Shown: one piece after another, positions 45,856-54,802 of the stretch
Layout of the letters: the number at the start of each line of letters is the position of its first letter
How positions within the stretch are numbered: the first letter of the stretch is position 1
Origin: Deltaproteobacteria bacterium IMCC39524
Lineage (GTDB): Bacteria > Desulfobacterota > Desulfuromonadia > Desulfuromonadales > BM103
DNA length: 64,000 nucleotides
Reading direction: 5' to 3'
Assembly: GCA_029667085.1 (NCBI GenBank)
Contig: JARUHJ010000001.1
Span: forward strand, 434,001-498,000
Notes under the pieces: generated by a model
What the model was told of the DNA's origin: nothing
The model's input: only the letters and a program-made list of their open reading frames with translations
Database searches by the model: none
Position numbers and translations under genes: made by a program

Positions 45856-46680
45856 ATGAGCTACAAAACCATACTTGTTCATATCAATTCAGACAAACGT
45901 TGTGCAGCGCGCCTTGAAGTTGCTATTCAGTTGGCTAAGAAATACGAGGCCTGTCTGGTTGGGCTACACGCATTTTTTCCATACACCCCACCCGGATACA
46001 TAATGGCTCATATGGGGGCTGAGGTAATCGCGGCCCAGCAGAAGCTTGCTACCGAGGCCATGTCACAAACGGGAGAGGCTTTTCATAAACAAACTTCAGC
46101 TGCTGGCTTAGAGAATAAGGAATGGCATACTGCTCACGATGACCCAGTCTCTGCCATGTCATGGCAAGCACGCTATGCTGATCTTCTTGTCATTGGTCAG
46201 ACTACAGACGACTCGGGAATCGATAAGGATTTCCCAGAACGTTTAATCCTTGCTGCCGGGCGACCAGTCCTGGTTGTGCCGGAAGTTGGTGATTTTCCCT
46301 GCGTAGGAAAGCGTATTATTATTGCGTGGAATGCAAGTTGGGAGGCAGCACGCGCCGTTACTAATGCGATCCCTTTTCTCAAGCTGGCAGACAAGGTCTA
46401 TGTTATAACGGTCCAATCAAAAGCGAGCGAGAACGAAAGCATCTCCACGGAACAGATAGTTCAGTATCTCTCTCGTCATGGTGTCGGCGTCGAGGTGGAA
46501 GAGAGCCATGGTGTCGAAATCGGGGTTGCCAATGAACTGCTGTCACGAGCATCAGATTTATCTGTCGACCTGCTTGTCATGGGTTGTTATGGGCATTCTC
46601 GAGTCAGGGAGTGGATTCTCGGTGGTGCGACCCGCACCACATTGGAATCAATGACCATTCCGGTACTCATGTCCCACTAG
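45856..46680 (+). CDS. Universal stress protein, two UspA domains
   Basis: The 274-residue product has two tandem Usp folds (about 1-145 and 155-274). The N-terminal half starts YKTILVHINSDKRC; the C-terminal half holds the ATP-binding-type motif LLVMGCYGHSRVREWILGGATRT. Tandem Usp proteins occur in stress-response settings; the biochemical role is unclear. RBS AAGGGGG. It has its own promoter and terminator. Confidence 0.9.
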   Translation: MSYKTILVHINSDKRCAARLEVAIQLAKKYEACLVGLHAFFPYTPPGYIMAHMGAEVIAAQQKLATEAMSQTGEAFHKQTSAAGLENKEWHTAHDDPVSAMSWQARYADLLVIGQTTDDSGIDKDFPERLILAAGRPVLVVPEVGDFPCVGKRIIIAWNASWEAARAVTNAIPFLKLADKVYVITVQSKASENESISTEQIVQYLSRHGVGVEVEESHGVEIGVANELLSRASDLSVDLLVMGCYGHSRVREWILGGATRTTLESMTIPVLMSH

Positions 46681-46713
46681 TGTAACGTGAAGAGTTCGTT
46701 TGAATTTTTAAAG

Positions 46714-46751
46714 GTGTGCCTGGCCAAATCCTCGCAGGCACTGTTTTTTTT
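46714..46751 (+). terminator. Intrinsic terminator after uspA-like gene
   Basis: Stem gtgcctg/caggcac with a 12-base loop, followed by a run of nine T residues starting three bases later. Confidence 0.75.
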
Positions 46752-47169
46752 TGATTTCCCATTGTCTAGACCTTCATGTCGTCTCTCGTTTTTCTCCCGG
46801 TTCGCAGCCCTTGACAACTTCAGCTCTTAACGGGTGAGAAGTCTTGCTGCCTTGCTGTTCTCCTCAAGCGTTTTCCCTCGACCTCTGTTTTGGTTGGTGA
46901 GTTCATCACAATTAGGATGGAGTTCCATCTCCAAGCAACCCTTCTGAAATAAGTAACAATATCGATCATTTGTTTTGCTGATTTAAGAGCATATCGTGCA
47001 TTAAAAGAAACCCTATTTTGTAAATGAGAAGTTGTTGAAAATTTACTCAACTTACTGTTTTTGTGTTTATTTTGTTTGTCTGTTGACATCTTAAAGTCTG
47101 GTGATAAGAGTACTGATAGAGGGGGCAATTTTTGTTAAACAGGCAAAGCCAATAGAGGAGGAGCTAGCC
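46752..47169. other. Intergenic stretch before the Hsp20 genes
   Basis: About 420 bp, very AT-rich towards the end. TTGACA at 47083 has no clear -10, and no CIRCE element was found. No convincing gene. The heat-shock promoter, if present, is not recognisable by eye. Confidence 0.4.
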
Positions 47170-47613
47170 ATGGAAATGGACATTTTAAAAGAAATGGAAA
47201 GTTTGCGTCGAGAAATTGATGGTGCTTTCAAAGGGTTTGGAATGGGGTCTTTTTTAGAACCTTCATTTCTCCCGGGTATGGGTTTGAAACGATTTCCCCA
47301 GATCAATGTTGCGCAAGACAATGACAACGTCTTCGTTGAGGCTCTTGTCCCTGGCGTCGAGGCCAAGGACCTTGATCTGACAGTAATGCGCGGTGTTTTA
47401 ACCCTCACCGGAGAGCGCAAAGAAGAAACCGGTCCTCAACGAACCTGGCATCGTCGCGAGCGCGGCCATGGCAAGTTTATGCGGACCGTAGACCTGCCTT
47501 GCGATGTTGACGCGGACAAGATTGTCGCCAAGTTCAGCAACGGCGTCCTTTTGGTTACGATGCCGATTCAGGAACAGGCCAAGCCAAAGAAAATTTCAGT
47601 CAAAGCCCACTAA
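47170..47613 (+). CDS. Small heat-shock protein, Hsp20 family (1)
   Basis: The 147-residue alpha-crystallin protein binds unfolding proteins to prevent aggregation. Its N-terminal arm (about 1-45) precedes the alpha-crystallin domain with VEALVPGVEAKDLDLTV, LTGERK and KFSNGVLLVTMP. The open frame reaches back to 47101, but ATG 47170 has GAGGAGG about seven bases upstream. First of three adjacent Hsp20 genes. Confidence 0.92.
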   Translation: MEMDILKEMESLRREIDGAFKGFGMGSFLEPSFLPGMGLKRFPQINVAQDNDNVFVEALVPGVEAKDLDLTVMRGVLTLTGERKEETGPQRTWHRRERGHGKFMRTVDLPCDVDADKIVAKFSNGVLLVTMPIQEQAKPKKISVKAH

Positions 47614-47651
47614 GACATGGATGCCAAGAAAAGAGTAGCGGAGGTGACGTC

Positions 47652-48041
47652 ATGGGACAAAAAGATATTTCAGTAAGAGGCGGTCGCGAACTGGAAGGCC
47701 GTGAACAGACTCACGATCTTTTCATCCGGCCCGCTGTTGACATTTTTGAAACCGACGAGGGCTTAACCCTGATGGCTGATTTGCCTGGGGTTGGCAAGGA
47801 GGACTTGAACGTCGATATAGAGCAGGGGCTTTTGACTGTTCAGGCCAAGGCCAAAACAAATCTTCACGCTGAGTCTAGGCAGCGTGAATTCTTGCCAGGC
47901 AACTTCTACCGGCAATTTCAACTGGCAGAGATTTTTGATGCCGAAAGGATTTCGGCGGAAATGAAGAACGGGGTTCTGACCCTTCACGTGCCCAAATCCG
48001 AAGCCGCCAAACCTCGACATATAGAAATCACCGTATCATAA
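47652..48041 (+). CDS. Small heat-shock protein, Hsp20 family (2)
   Basis: The 129-residue protein has a shorter N-terminal arm and an alpha-crystallin domain with LMADLPGVGKEDLNVDIEQGLLTVQAK and AEMKNGVLTLHVPKSE. It contains RQFQL in place of the usual R-x-F-x-LP pattern. GGAGGTG RBS, 38 bp after the first Hsp20 stop. The three genes are probably one transcript. Confidence 0.92.
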   Translation: MGQKDISVRGGRELEGREQTHDLFIRPAVDIFETDEGLTLMADLPGVGKEDLNVDIEQGLLTVQAKAKTNLHAESRQREFLPGNFYRQFQLAEIFDAERISAEMKNGVLTLHVPKSEAAKPRHIEITVS

Positions 48042-48066
48042 CCGCCGTCAGAGGAGGTGATAAGCA

Positions 48067-48552
48067 ATGACACTTCGAGATATAATTCCATGGAAACACA
48101 ATAAGGATATCAGCACAGAGAGGCGAACGGGCCATCCTCTGCAACGGCTTCACTGGGGGATTGATCGCTTGTTTGATGATTTCATGCAAGACTGGGATTG
48201 GCCTGCAACGTTGGAAGAGGGGGTGCTTGCGCCTCGCACCGATGTTTCTGAAACCGATAAAGAGGTGACCGTAACGGCGGAGATGCCTGGTTTGGATGAA
48301 AAAGATATTGATGTCTCTCTGGAACGGGATTCTATTGTTATTCGAGGCAACAAAGAGTCCAAAAAGGAGGATGAAGGGAAGTCCTATTATCGTGTAGAGA
48401 GGGCCTACAGCTCTTTTTACCGTGCGATTCCATTGCCTTGCGAAATTGACGACAAAAAGATAAAAGCAGTTTATAAAAAGGGCCTTTTGACAGTGCATTT
48501 GCCCAAAGCTCATGATGTAGCTCGAAAGCGTAAACAGATTGAAATTCATTAG
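48067..48552 (+). CDS. Small heat-shock protein, Hsp20 family (3)
   Basis: The 161-residue third member has a longer N-terminal arm with PLQRLHWGIDRLFDDFM and the domain SETDKEVTVTAEMPGLDEKDIDV, then YSSFYRAIPLPCEID and KKGLLTVHLPKA. This is the canonical class A pattern. GAGGAGGTG before the ATG. Divergence of the three sequences argues against recent duplication; mixed oligomers are likely. Confidence 0.93.
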   Translation: MTLRDIIPWKHNKDISTERRTGHPLQRLHWGIDRLFDDFMQDWDWPATLEEGVLAPRTDVSETDKEVTVTAEMPGLDEKDIDVSLERDSIVIRGNKESKKEDEGKSYYRVERAYSSFYRAIPLPCEIDDKKIKAVYKKGLLTVHLPKAHDVARKRKQIEIH

Positions 48553-48577
48553 GATCAGCGAGTCGGTTCTGGTTTCC

Positions 48578-48628
48578 AAGGTGTGGTGCTTGTCCTTCAG
48601 GTGTCACACCTTGTTGTTTGTCTTTTAG
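48578..48628 (+). terminator. Probable terminator after the Hsp20 genes
   Basis: AAGGTGTG and CACACCTT form an 8-bp stem with a 19-base loop, followed by a T-rich but interrupted tract. Confidence 0.5.
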
Positions 48629-48761
48629 GGATTGGGCCCTCAGGCATTGTTGTCAGTGTATTCAGGGGCGCAACAGGGGAAACTTCATGAGAGCAAGGCT
48701 GTGAAATGGGCCTGGACTTTCACAGTTTTTCCGCCCCTTGATTGTGGCGTAGGGTGACCCC

Positions 48762-49724
48762 GTGGAATTCAAAGATTATTACAAAATTCTGGGCGTGAGT
48801 CGCAAAGACGGTACGAAGGAGATAAAAAAAGCCTATCGTAAGCTGGCACGGAAATATCATCCTGACATCAACCCCGGTGACAGCGCGGCCGCACAAAAAT
48901 TTCAGGACATCAACGAAGCCCACGAGGTACTCTCCGACCCTGAAAAACGTCAGCAATACGATCGCTTTGGTTCACAGTGGCAACAATATCAGAGAAGCGG
49001 AGGTAAGCCTGAAGACTTTAACTGGGGGGAAAGACCTTTTTCACAAAGCAGGAGTTACACCTACAAAACGGTCAACCCTGAGGATTTTGAAGAACTGTTT
49101 GGCACCAGAGGCGGCTTTTCGGATTTTTTCAACAACCTGTTCGGTGGAGCAAACCAGCAGCGAACCAAAAGTGGTGTTGCAGAGAAACGTTTCTACCGTG
49201 AAATGCAATCAAGGCAGGGTGGAGATCAAGAACATTCCCTCCAGGTGACACTTGATGAAGCCTTTCACGGTTCAAAGCGCGTACTGGAATGGTCTGGTGG
49301 CCGAAAAATTGATGTCAAAATTCCTCGTGGGGTCAAGACCGGATCGCGGGTTCGACTTAAGGGACAAGGTGGAGCCGGTGTCGGGGGAGGCAAAGCAGGG
49401 GACCTTTATCTTCTCATCGAAGTTTTACCCGACAAACGTTTTCTGCGCGACAATGATGATCTAAAAACCACTGTTCAAGTTAATTTATTCACAATGTTGT
49501 TGGGCGGCAAAAGCGCGGTCCCGGGCATTGATCGAACGGTCACTCTGGAGATCCCCCCCGAGACTCGAAATGGCCGGGTATTCCGCCTGCGAGGCATGGG
49601 AATGCCAAAGTCCAGTCACCCGAACCAGAGGGGTGATCTTTACGTGACAGTGGAGACTCTTCTGCCGCAGAATCTGACAGACGAAGAGAAAAAACTAATT
49701 GAAAAGTGGAAGAAGATCCATTGA
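48762..49724 (+). CDS. cbpA: CbpA-like DnaJ co-chaperone
   Basis: The 320-residue protein has an N-terminal J domain with the HPD motif (KYHPDINPG, about 33-41), a Gly/Phe linker with [11 protein letters not shown] and a C-terminal substrate-binding region ([23 protein letters not shown]). It lacks the DnaJ zinc finger, which marks CbpA/type II proteins. It stimulates DnaK. GTG start behind AGGGTGA. The next gene encodes CbpM. Confidence 0.9.
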   Translation: MEFKDYYKILGVSRKDGTKEIKKAYRKLARKYHPDINPGDSAAAQKFQDINEAHEVLSDPEKRQQYDRFGSQWQQYQRSGGKPEDFNWGERPFSQSRSYTYKTVNPEDFEELFGTRGGFSDFFNNLFGGANQQRTKSGVAEKRFYREMQSRQGGDQEHSLQVTLDEAFHGSKRVLEWSGGRKIDVKIPRGVKTGSRVRLKGQGGAGVGGGKAGDLYLLIEVLPDKRFLRDNDDLKTTVQVNLFTMLLGGKSAVPGIDRTVTLEIPPETRNGRVFRLRGMGMPKSSHPNQRGDLYVTVETLLPQNLTDEEKKLIEKWKKIH

Positions 49725-49780
49725 TTGAAGTGCGTAATTCTGAAAAATTCATTCTGTTTCTGTCAGCAGGGAGAAGAGCC

Positions 49781-50161
49781 ATGAAACAGTACCCTCTTAC
49801 AATTTCCCGTAATCCTACTGCAACTCATTTTGAATATAGCCTTGTCGCTCAGCTAGTTAGGGTTTCTAAAGAATTCATTCTTCAGTGCGAGCGTGAAGAG
49901 TTGATCAAGGGGCGGGTTATGCTTCACGGTGTGAAAGGCCTTTGTTATGACGACGTCAACAGGCTTAAAATGATTCGCTTCCTGCACGAAGATATGGGCC
50001 TGGATCTTGGCGCTGTAGATTTTGTGTTGCGATATCGTGAGCGGCTCAAGATGATGAAACGGCAGATTGATGAAATGGAGTGTCGTCTTCAGCAAAAGGA
50101 GATGGAGCATCAAGCTGAAATCCTCGCTCTCTGTCGTCATTTGCAGCAAAGTGACAAATGA
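49781..50161 (+). CDS. cbpM: Chaperone modulator CbpM
   Basis: The 126-residue MerR-like small protein modulates CbpA J-domain activity in E. coli. The region SLVAQLVRVSKEFILQCEREELI and VNRLKMIRFLHEDMGLDLGAVDFVLRY matches CbpM, followed by a coiled coil. The open frame starts at 49706 inside cbpA, but ATG 49781 has AGGGAGAAG upstream. Operon with cbpA. Confidence 0.87.
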   Translation: MKQYPLTISRNPTATHFEYSLVAQLVRVSKEFILQCEREELIKGRVMLHGVKGLCYDDVNRLKMIRFLHEDMGLDLGAVDFVLRYRERLKMMKRQIDEMECRLQQKEMEHQAEILALCRHLQQSDK

Positions 50162-50243
50162 GTCGAACGTTTGCGGGGGGAGGGGGGCTGTTTCAGACCA
50201 GGAGCAACAAGACCTTTTCTGCAGCACCATAAAGTTCCACAAG

Positions 50244-51167
50244 TTACTGTGGCAGCCCCAAAAGCCTCCCCAAGGCAAAAGCCTTTGGCCTGCTCGCCTT
50301 TTTGAGCGCGCTCTGCAACGCACCAATCTGCCGCTCCACTTCTACTTCACCACGTTCAATTGCTCGGGCAGTCGTGGAAAAGTCGGCCCAGTGGGTAACC
50401 CCGTTTTTTGGTGAAAGAACGATGTCGGCGTCCTGGAGCTGTTCTCTGTTGAGTGCTGCGCGGGCCAAGGCATCGGCGCGGGCAATGACATCAAGCGCAT
50501 TGCGCGGTTCTTTGAACACACCGGGTGCGTCTCCCACGTCTACCGCGATGACAAAGTCAGCACCAAGTTGGCGGGCGGCCGTTATCGGAACCGTTGAAGA
50601 CCAGCCGCCATCGACCAGCAATCGACCCTCAAGTTTGACAGGGTTAAGTGCCCCTGGCATGGCACAGGAGGCGGCAATCACCTCACGCAACCGACCTTGC
50701 TTGAGGACAACAGATTCGCCACTCCGCAGGTCGAGGGCGACAGCCGCAAAGGGAATAATTGTCTCTTCGACGCGTAAATCTTCAAGGAGATAAGCATAAC
50801 TGTTTGCAGCAATGTCCCCATTGACCAGAGAGGTTTTGGTCACCATCATAGTATTAAACAGGCCGCGTCTCGCCAATCGGCCCATCTCAGCGAGAAGCCC
50901 TTCGTCGTGAGAATCAAGCTCCTTGAAAAAGTTGAAGCCGGACTTGGCAAAGACTTCGCTTTCAAAGTAAGCCGCAAAGCGTGCCTTGATCGCAGCTACG
51001 TCAGGCCTTGTCGCGAACATGGCACCGATAATCGCTCCCATGCTGGTGCCTGTTACAATATCGATGGGGATGCCATGCTTGGTCAGCCCGGCAAGGACTC
51101 CGATGTGGGAAAAAGCCCGCGCTGCACCTCCCCCAAGGGCCAGTCCAATTTTAAGTTGTTTTGCCAT
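50244..51167 (-). CDS. Patatin-like phospholipase, RssA type
   Basis: The 307-residue enzyme has the oxyanion motif GLALGGGAARAFSHIGVL (about 8-25), the nucleophile elbow GTSMG (S42) and the DGG of LVDGGWSSTVP, forming the patatin Ser-Asp dyad. RssA-like proteins are putative cytosolic phospholipases/esterases. The open frame extends to 51197, but ATG 51167 has GAGG upstream and starts the family motif. Convergent with the cbpA-cbpM pair. Confidence 0.92.
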   Translation of the reverse strand: MAKQLKIGLALGGGAARAFSHIGVLAGLTKHGIPIDIVTGTSMGAIIGAMFATRPDVAAIKARFAAYFESEVFAKSGFNFFKELDSHDEGLLAEMGRLARRGLFNTMMVTKTSLVNGDIAANSYAYLLEDLRVEETIIPFAAVALDLRSGESVVLKQGRLREVIAASCAMPGALNPVKLEGRLLVDGGWSSTVPITAARQLGADFVIAVDVGDAPGVFKEPRNALDVIARADALARAALNREQLQDADIVLSPKNGVTHWADFSTTARAIERGEVEVERQIGALQSALKKASRPKAFALGRLLGLPQ

Positions 51168-51450
51168 AATCGTCCTCAATACCGCCCAGACAACCACGCA
51201 GAAGCGTTCCTACCTCTGTTAAGTTTGCAAAATCAAGGGTTTGCAAGCCTTCAAACTTCCGCTTTGTCATTCTCTCTCCATCATCTGAAAATCTACGTAT
51301 TACCGATTTTTTAAACATCCCTAGGGACGCCGCATGAAATAATAATATCTTCTGCCTTTAACTGAGAAGCTGGTCATTGACTTCGACATTCTTTGTGCTT
51401 TTATTTGAGTATACTCACAAAATCCCCGCATGTTGAAAGGAGTGCAAATT

Positions 51451-51780
51451 ATGAAGGCAAATAGGATCCTTTTGGCGTTACTGGCAATAGTGGGAGTGCT
51501 TTTAGGTGGTTGTATGGCGCATTTGAGCCAGGATGATCAGGCCAAACTTGATGCCGCTCTCAAGGCTGCAGATGCGGCGGCGGCTTCGGCTCAAAACGCT
51601 GCGACCTCCGCTCAAAGTGCTGAGACTGCAGCAAAGAGTGCGGCGACTTCGGCAAAAAACTCAGCTTCATCAGCTGATCGTGCTGAAACTGCTGCCAAGC
51701 GTGCCGAACTCGCTGCAGCCTCCGCTCAGGACAGTGCGGACAAAGCCGCCAAAGCTTTTGAAATGGGCTTGCGCAAGTAG
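51451..51780 (+). CDS. Ala-rich coiled-coil lipoprotein, Lpp-like
   Basis: The 109-residue product has a lipoprotein signal (lipobox LLGGC near residue 21) followed by an almost uninterrupted Ala/Ser heptad helix (ADAAAASAQNAATSAQ...), like Lpp/OprI lipoproteins that tether the outer membrane. The C terminus ends LRK, as with peptidoglycan-linked Lpp. ATG 51451 with AGGAG upstream; the frame opens at 51430. An L,D-transpeptidase gene lies just downstream on the opposite strand, which is striking because this enzyme class attaches Lpp. Confidence 0.82.
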   Translation: MKANRILLALLAIVGVLLGGCMAHLSQDDQAKLDAALKAADAAAASAQNAATSAQSAETAAKSAATSAKNSASSADRAETAAKRAELAAASAQDSADKAAKAFEMGLRK

Positions 51781-51953
51781 CTCCTAAAAAAGCAGAGACC
51801 TATGTGTGGCGCCGACGTAAGCTAGCTCAGCCGCTTAGGCAGTGTGGCGGCTTGCGCGAATCAAACCTGGAGCAGTCATGCTTCGGCCGTGCTATGCGCA
51901 CTTTATCTGTTCAACCTTTGCCAGAAAGAACTTCTGCCAGAGGCACCCAGATC

Positions 51954-52853
51954 CTACTCGTCTAATATCTGACCTACGACTTCTGGCATGCTGCTTTGTG
52001 CTCTGACAACGATTCTTACCCGGGAGTAGTCGATCGCGCCAGCCCATCTCGTTTTCGAAATCACAGTTAATGCTTGCTGAAACAGATCACCAAATCGTCC
52101 CAAGTAGTCTGGATGAACCTCGAGCAAAAGGCGGTCATCACGGATTGCCGCCTTGACCGGTTGGTAACTTATCCTCACGGGTGTGTCTATTTCAACCTGT
52201 TCATAAAGAACGGCAACATCCTCCGGGTACATACGCATGCAGCCGTTGCTCACTCGCCTGCCCACTCCAAAAGGGCGGTTGGTGCCGTGAAGGCCATAGC
52301 CGGGCTTCGACAAGCCAATCCAGTAATCACCCAGAGGGTTTTGCGGTCCAGGAGACATAACCTGTGGCAGAGCCGGGTCCTGCTTGCGCAACTCCTCCGG
52401 AACACGCCATTGAGGGGCTTGCTTTTTTATTGTGACGTAAGAAGTCCCTTCAGGGGTCTCTTTCCCCGCTCGGCCAATGCCGAGAGGGTATACACTCACT
52501 TTGTAGCGTCCGTCATTCAAGGTAAGGATGTGAAACAACCGCAGCTCAGCCAGATTGATGTTTAGGCCCGCGATTGATCCGCGCGGTACAATAACCTGGC
52601 CTGGCAGGATAATCGTTGTGCCCCTTTTGAGAATCCACGGGTCAACCGATCGGTTGCTGTTTGCCACGATCTCGTAGCCGAAACCTTCACGGCGAGCAAG
52701 CTCCATCAAGGTTTCACCGCCGGTTGTTATCGTTGTTCTTGTTTCGCCAGAGACAATAGGAAACGCTTCCGACAATTCAGCCACACTTGAAGCATGGGCG
52801 AGGGTCGCAAGAGTACAAAAAAATAAGATAAAATGAACTGGAACGATATTCAT
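51954..52853 (-). CDS. L,D-transpeptidase (YkuD) with LysM-like domain
   Basis: The 299-residue exported protein (signal about 1-21) has a LysM-like segment (TTGGETLMELARREG...) and the YkuD catalytic domain with HGTNRPFGVG and SNGCMRM (catalytic Cys). It belongs to the ErfK/YbiS type that joins lipoproteins or cross-links peptidoglycan. The 49-residue membrane peptide gene is 39 bp upstream on the same strand. The neighbouring Ala-rich lipoprotein may be its substrate (inference). Confidence 0.9.
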   Translation of the reverse strand: MNIVPVHFILFFCTLATLAHASSVAELSEAFPIVSGETRTTITTGGETLMELARREGFGYEIVANSNRSVDPWILKRGTTIILPGQVIVPRGSIAGLNINLAELRLFHILTLNDGRYKVSVYPLGIGRAGKETPEGTSYVTIKKQAPQWRVPEELRKQDPALPQVMSPGPQNPLGDYWIGLSKPGYGLHGTNRPFGVGRRVSNGCMRMYPEDVAVLYEQVEIDTPVRISYQPVKAAIRDDRLLLEVHPDYLGRFGDLFQQALTVISKTRWAGAIDYSRVRIVVRAQSSMPEVVGQILDE

Positions 52854-52892
52854 AGCTCACATTATGGCCCCGAACGATTTACTCATTTAACA

Positions 52893-53042
52893 TCAGTAGG
52901 TTGAACCGGGGAAAAGCCACATAACCACCATCAAAACAAGCATCGCAATTAAAGCTATCTGCAGGATAAACTGCCAATGCTTCTTCTGGTTCCCTGTTGT
53001 TCTCCAGTGATGATCATGAAACCAAAGATTTCCGTGTCTCAT
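52893..53042 (-). CDS. Small His-rich single-span membrane peptide, 49 residues
   Basis: An ORF of 49 codons, too short for most gene finders. ATG 53042 has GAGGAG five bases upstream. The N half is polar with WFHDHHWR and KKHW; residues 25-43 are a hydrophobic helix (FILQIALIAMLVLMVVMWLF) giving one membrane span. No family recognised. It is 39 bp before the L,D-transpeptidase on the same strand and divergent from the DegQ gene, so it is likely co-expressed with the former. Confidence 0.6.
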   Translation of the reverse strand: MRHGNLWFHDHHWRTTGNQKKHWQFILQIALIAMLVLMVVMWLFPGSTY

Positions 53043-53278
53043 AACTCCTCACTTATCTCCCCTTACACCTCTAATTCTATCATGCTTGTAAAGTGTTAAC
53101 AGGAAACAACCTAATTTTAAGGGGCAAAAAATCAACCAGGATATTCCGTTAAGTAGCTGGATTATAGTCTTTTATCTTAGCTTGAAGTCGCGGCAAAGAC
53201 TGATAACATTGAAACGAAACAGGAGCTAACCTCAGAACCAATAATTGGCCCAAAAAGAAAGGGTAGGGAGGGTTTATT

Positions 53279-54733
53279 ATGCGCTGGAAAACACCACTTT
53301 TTGTACTCTTTGTGTTGTTGATAACAGGAGCTCTTGCCATAGCAACCCCATCAACCGTGTTGAGTCATGACCAAGGCCTTGAAAGTTTAAAGCAGACCGG
53401 GATGGCCTTTCGCAGTGTCGTAAAAAAAGTTTCACCAGCTGTCGTTTTTATTAAGGTCGAAAAGGAAGTAAGCACGCAAAACGCCCCACAGTTTTTTTCA
53501 CCATACGGCAGTCCCTTTGATGATGAATTTTTTCGGTATTTTTTCGGCGAGCCTCCTGAGGATCGCAGTCCCCAGCCGCCTCCAAGAAAAAGACAGGAAG
53601 TCGGTCAAGGCTCGGGCTTTTTGACAACTCCAGATGGTTATATCCTGACCAACAACCATGTTGTCGGTGATTCGGATCGCGTCTATGTACAAATGCTTGA
53701 TGGTCGAGAGTATCAGGCCGAGATCATCGGTAGTGATCCCGGCAGTGATCTCGCTGTCATTAAAATTAATGAGTCAGATTTGCCGTTTTTACAGCTGGGC
53801 AATTCTGAAGACTTGGAAGTTGGCGACTGGGTTCTTGCCGTAGGCAATCCCTTTGGGTTGTCCCACACCCTGACGGCAGGCATTGTCAGCGCCAAGGGCC
53901 GCAGCGGTATCGGGTTGAGTGATTATGAGGATTTTATTCAAACGGATGCGGCCATCAACCCGGGGAACTCAGGCGGCCCGTTAGTTAACCTCGAAGGGGA
54001 GGTCATTGGGATTAATACGGCCATATTCAGTCGCAGCGGTGGCTATATGGGAATTGGCTTCGCGATACCGATAAACATGGCAAAAGACATCAGGGATCAA
54101 CTGATTGAACACGGGGAGGTAAGACGTGGACGTCTAGGTATTTATATTCAGGATATAACGCAGGACTTGGCTGAGTCTTTTGAGCTGGATAACGTGGAAG
54201 GAATCTTGATCACACAGGTTGTGGAAAAATCTCCGGCAGAAGACGCTGGTCTTCAGCGAGGTGATATTGTCTTAGAAATTGACGGTGACAAGGTTGTCAA
54301 CGTTGCCAATTTACGCAACCGCATTTCATTAACCACTCCGGGCAGCAATGTCAACTTAACCATTTTGCGTGATGGCGACAAAAAAGATGTAAGAGTCATA
54401 ATCGGTAAATTGGACTCTAGCAGTCTGAGTCAAAACCAGCAGGAGAATGAGGTTTCAAAGCTGGGACTCAGGTTACACCAACTAACCCCTGAACTTGCAG
54501 ACCGCTATGGCTATGAGAATGAAAAAGGTGTCTTAATCTCTAATGTTGAGGGCGGCTCTGCTGCTTACAGGGCCGGGTTAAAAAACGGGGACTTGATCCT
54601 TCAGATAAACAGGCAGGCGGTATCGACTGTTGAAGATGCAATAAAACACCTACGGAATGGGGTCGGAAATGTAATTTTGTTGTTGGTCAGGAGGGGAGAC
54701 AGCGCATTGTACGTTGCCTTGAAAGCGGAGTAG
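53279..54733 (+). CDS. degQ: DegP/DegQ-like periplasmic serine protease
   Basis: The 484-residue HtrA-family protein has a signal peptide (about 1-29), a trypsin-like domain with catalytic H127 (TNNHVVG), D157 (SDLAVI) and S231 (PGNSGGP), and two PDZ domains (about 265-355 and 395-480). It degrades or folds damaged envelope proteins. The ribosome site GGGAGGG is close to ATG 53279. It is convergent with the HtpX gene. Confidence 0.93.
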   Translation: MRWKTPLFVLFVLLITGALAIATPSTVLSHDQGLESLKQTGMAFRSVVKKVSPAVVFIKVEKEVSTQNAPQFFSPYGSPFDDEFFRYFFGEPPEDRSPQPPPRKRQEVGQGSGFLTTPDGYILTNNHVVGDSDRVYVQMLDGREYQAEIIGSDPGSDLAVIKINESDLPFLQLGNSEDLEVGDWVLAVGNPFGLSHTLTAGIVSAKGRSGIGLSDYEDFIQTDAAINPGNSGGPLVNLEGEVIGINTAIFSRSGGYMGIGFAIPINMAKDIRDQLIEHGEVRRGRLGIYIQDITQDLAESFELDNVEGILITQVVEKSPAEDAGLQRGDIVLEIDGDKVVNVANLRNRISLTTPGSNVNLTILRDGDKKDVRVIIGKLDSSSLSQNQQENEVSKLGLRLHQLTPELADRYGYENEKGVLISNVEGGSAAYRAGLKNGDLILQINRQAVSTVEDAIKHLRNGVGNVILLLVRRGDSALYVALKAE

Positions 54734-54748
54734 TAACGGTCAAGTCGA

Positions 54749-54785
54749 GGGACTCACGACTAAGAGTCCCCCGTTAATTATTTCT
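54749..54785. terminator. Hairpin between convergent degQ and htpX
   Basis: GGGACTC and GAGTCCC form a 7-bp stem with an 8-base loop, followed by a moderately T-rich stretch on the plus strand. Probably ends the protease transcript. Confidence 0.45.
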
Positions 54786-54802
54786 TTTGGTTTTATAGCG
54801 TA

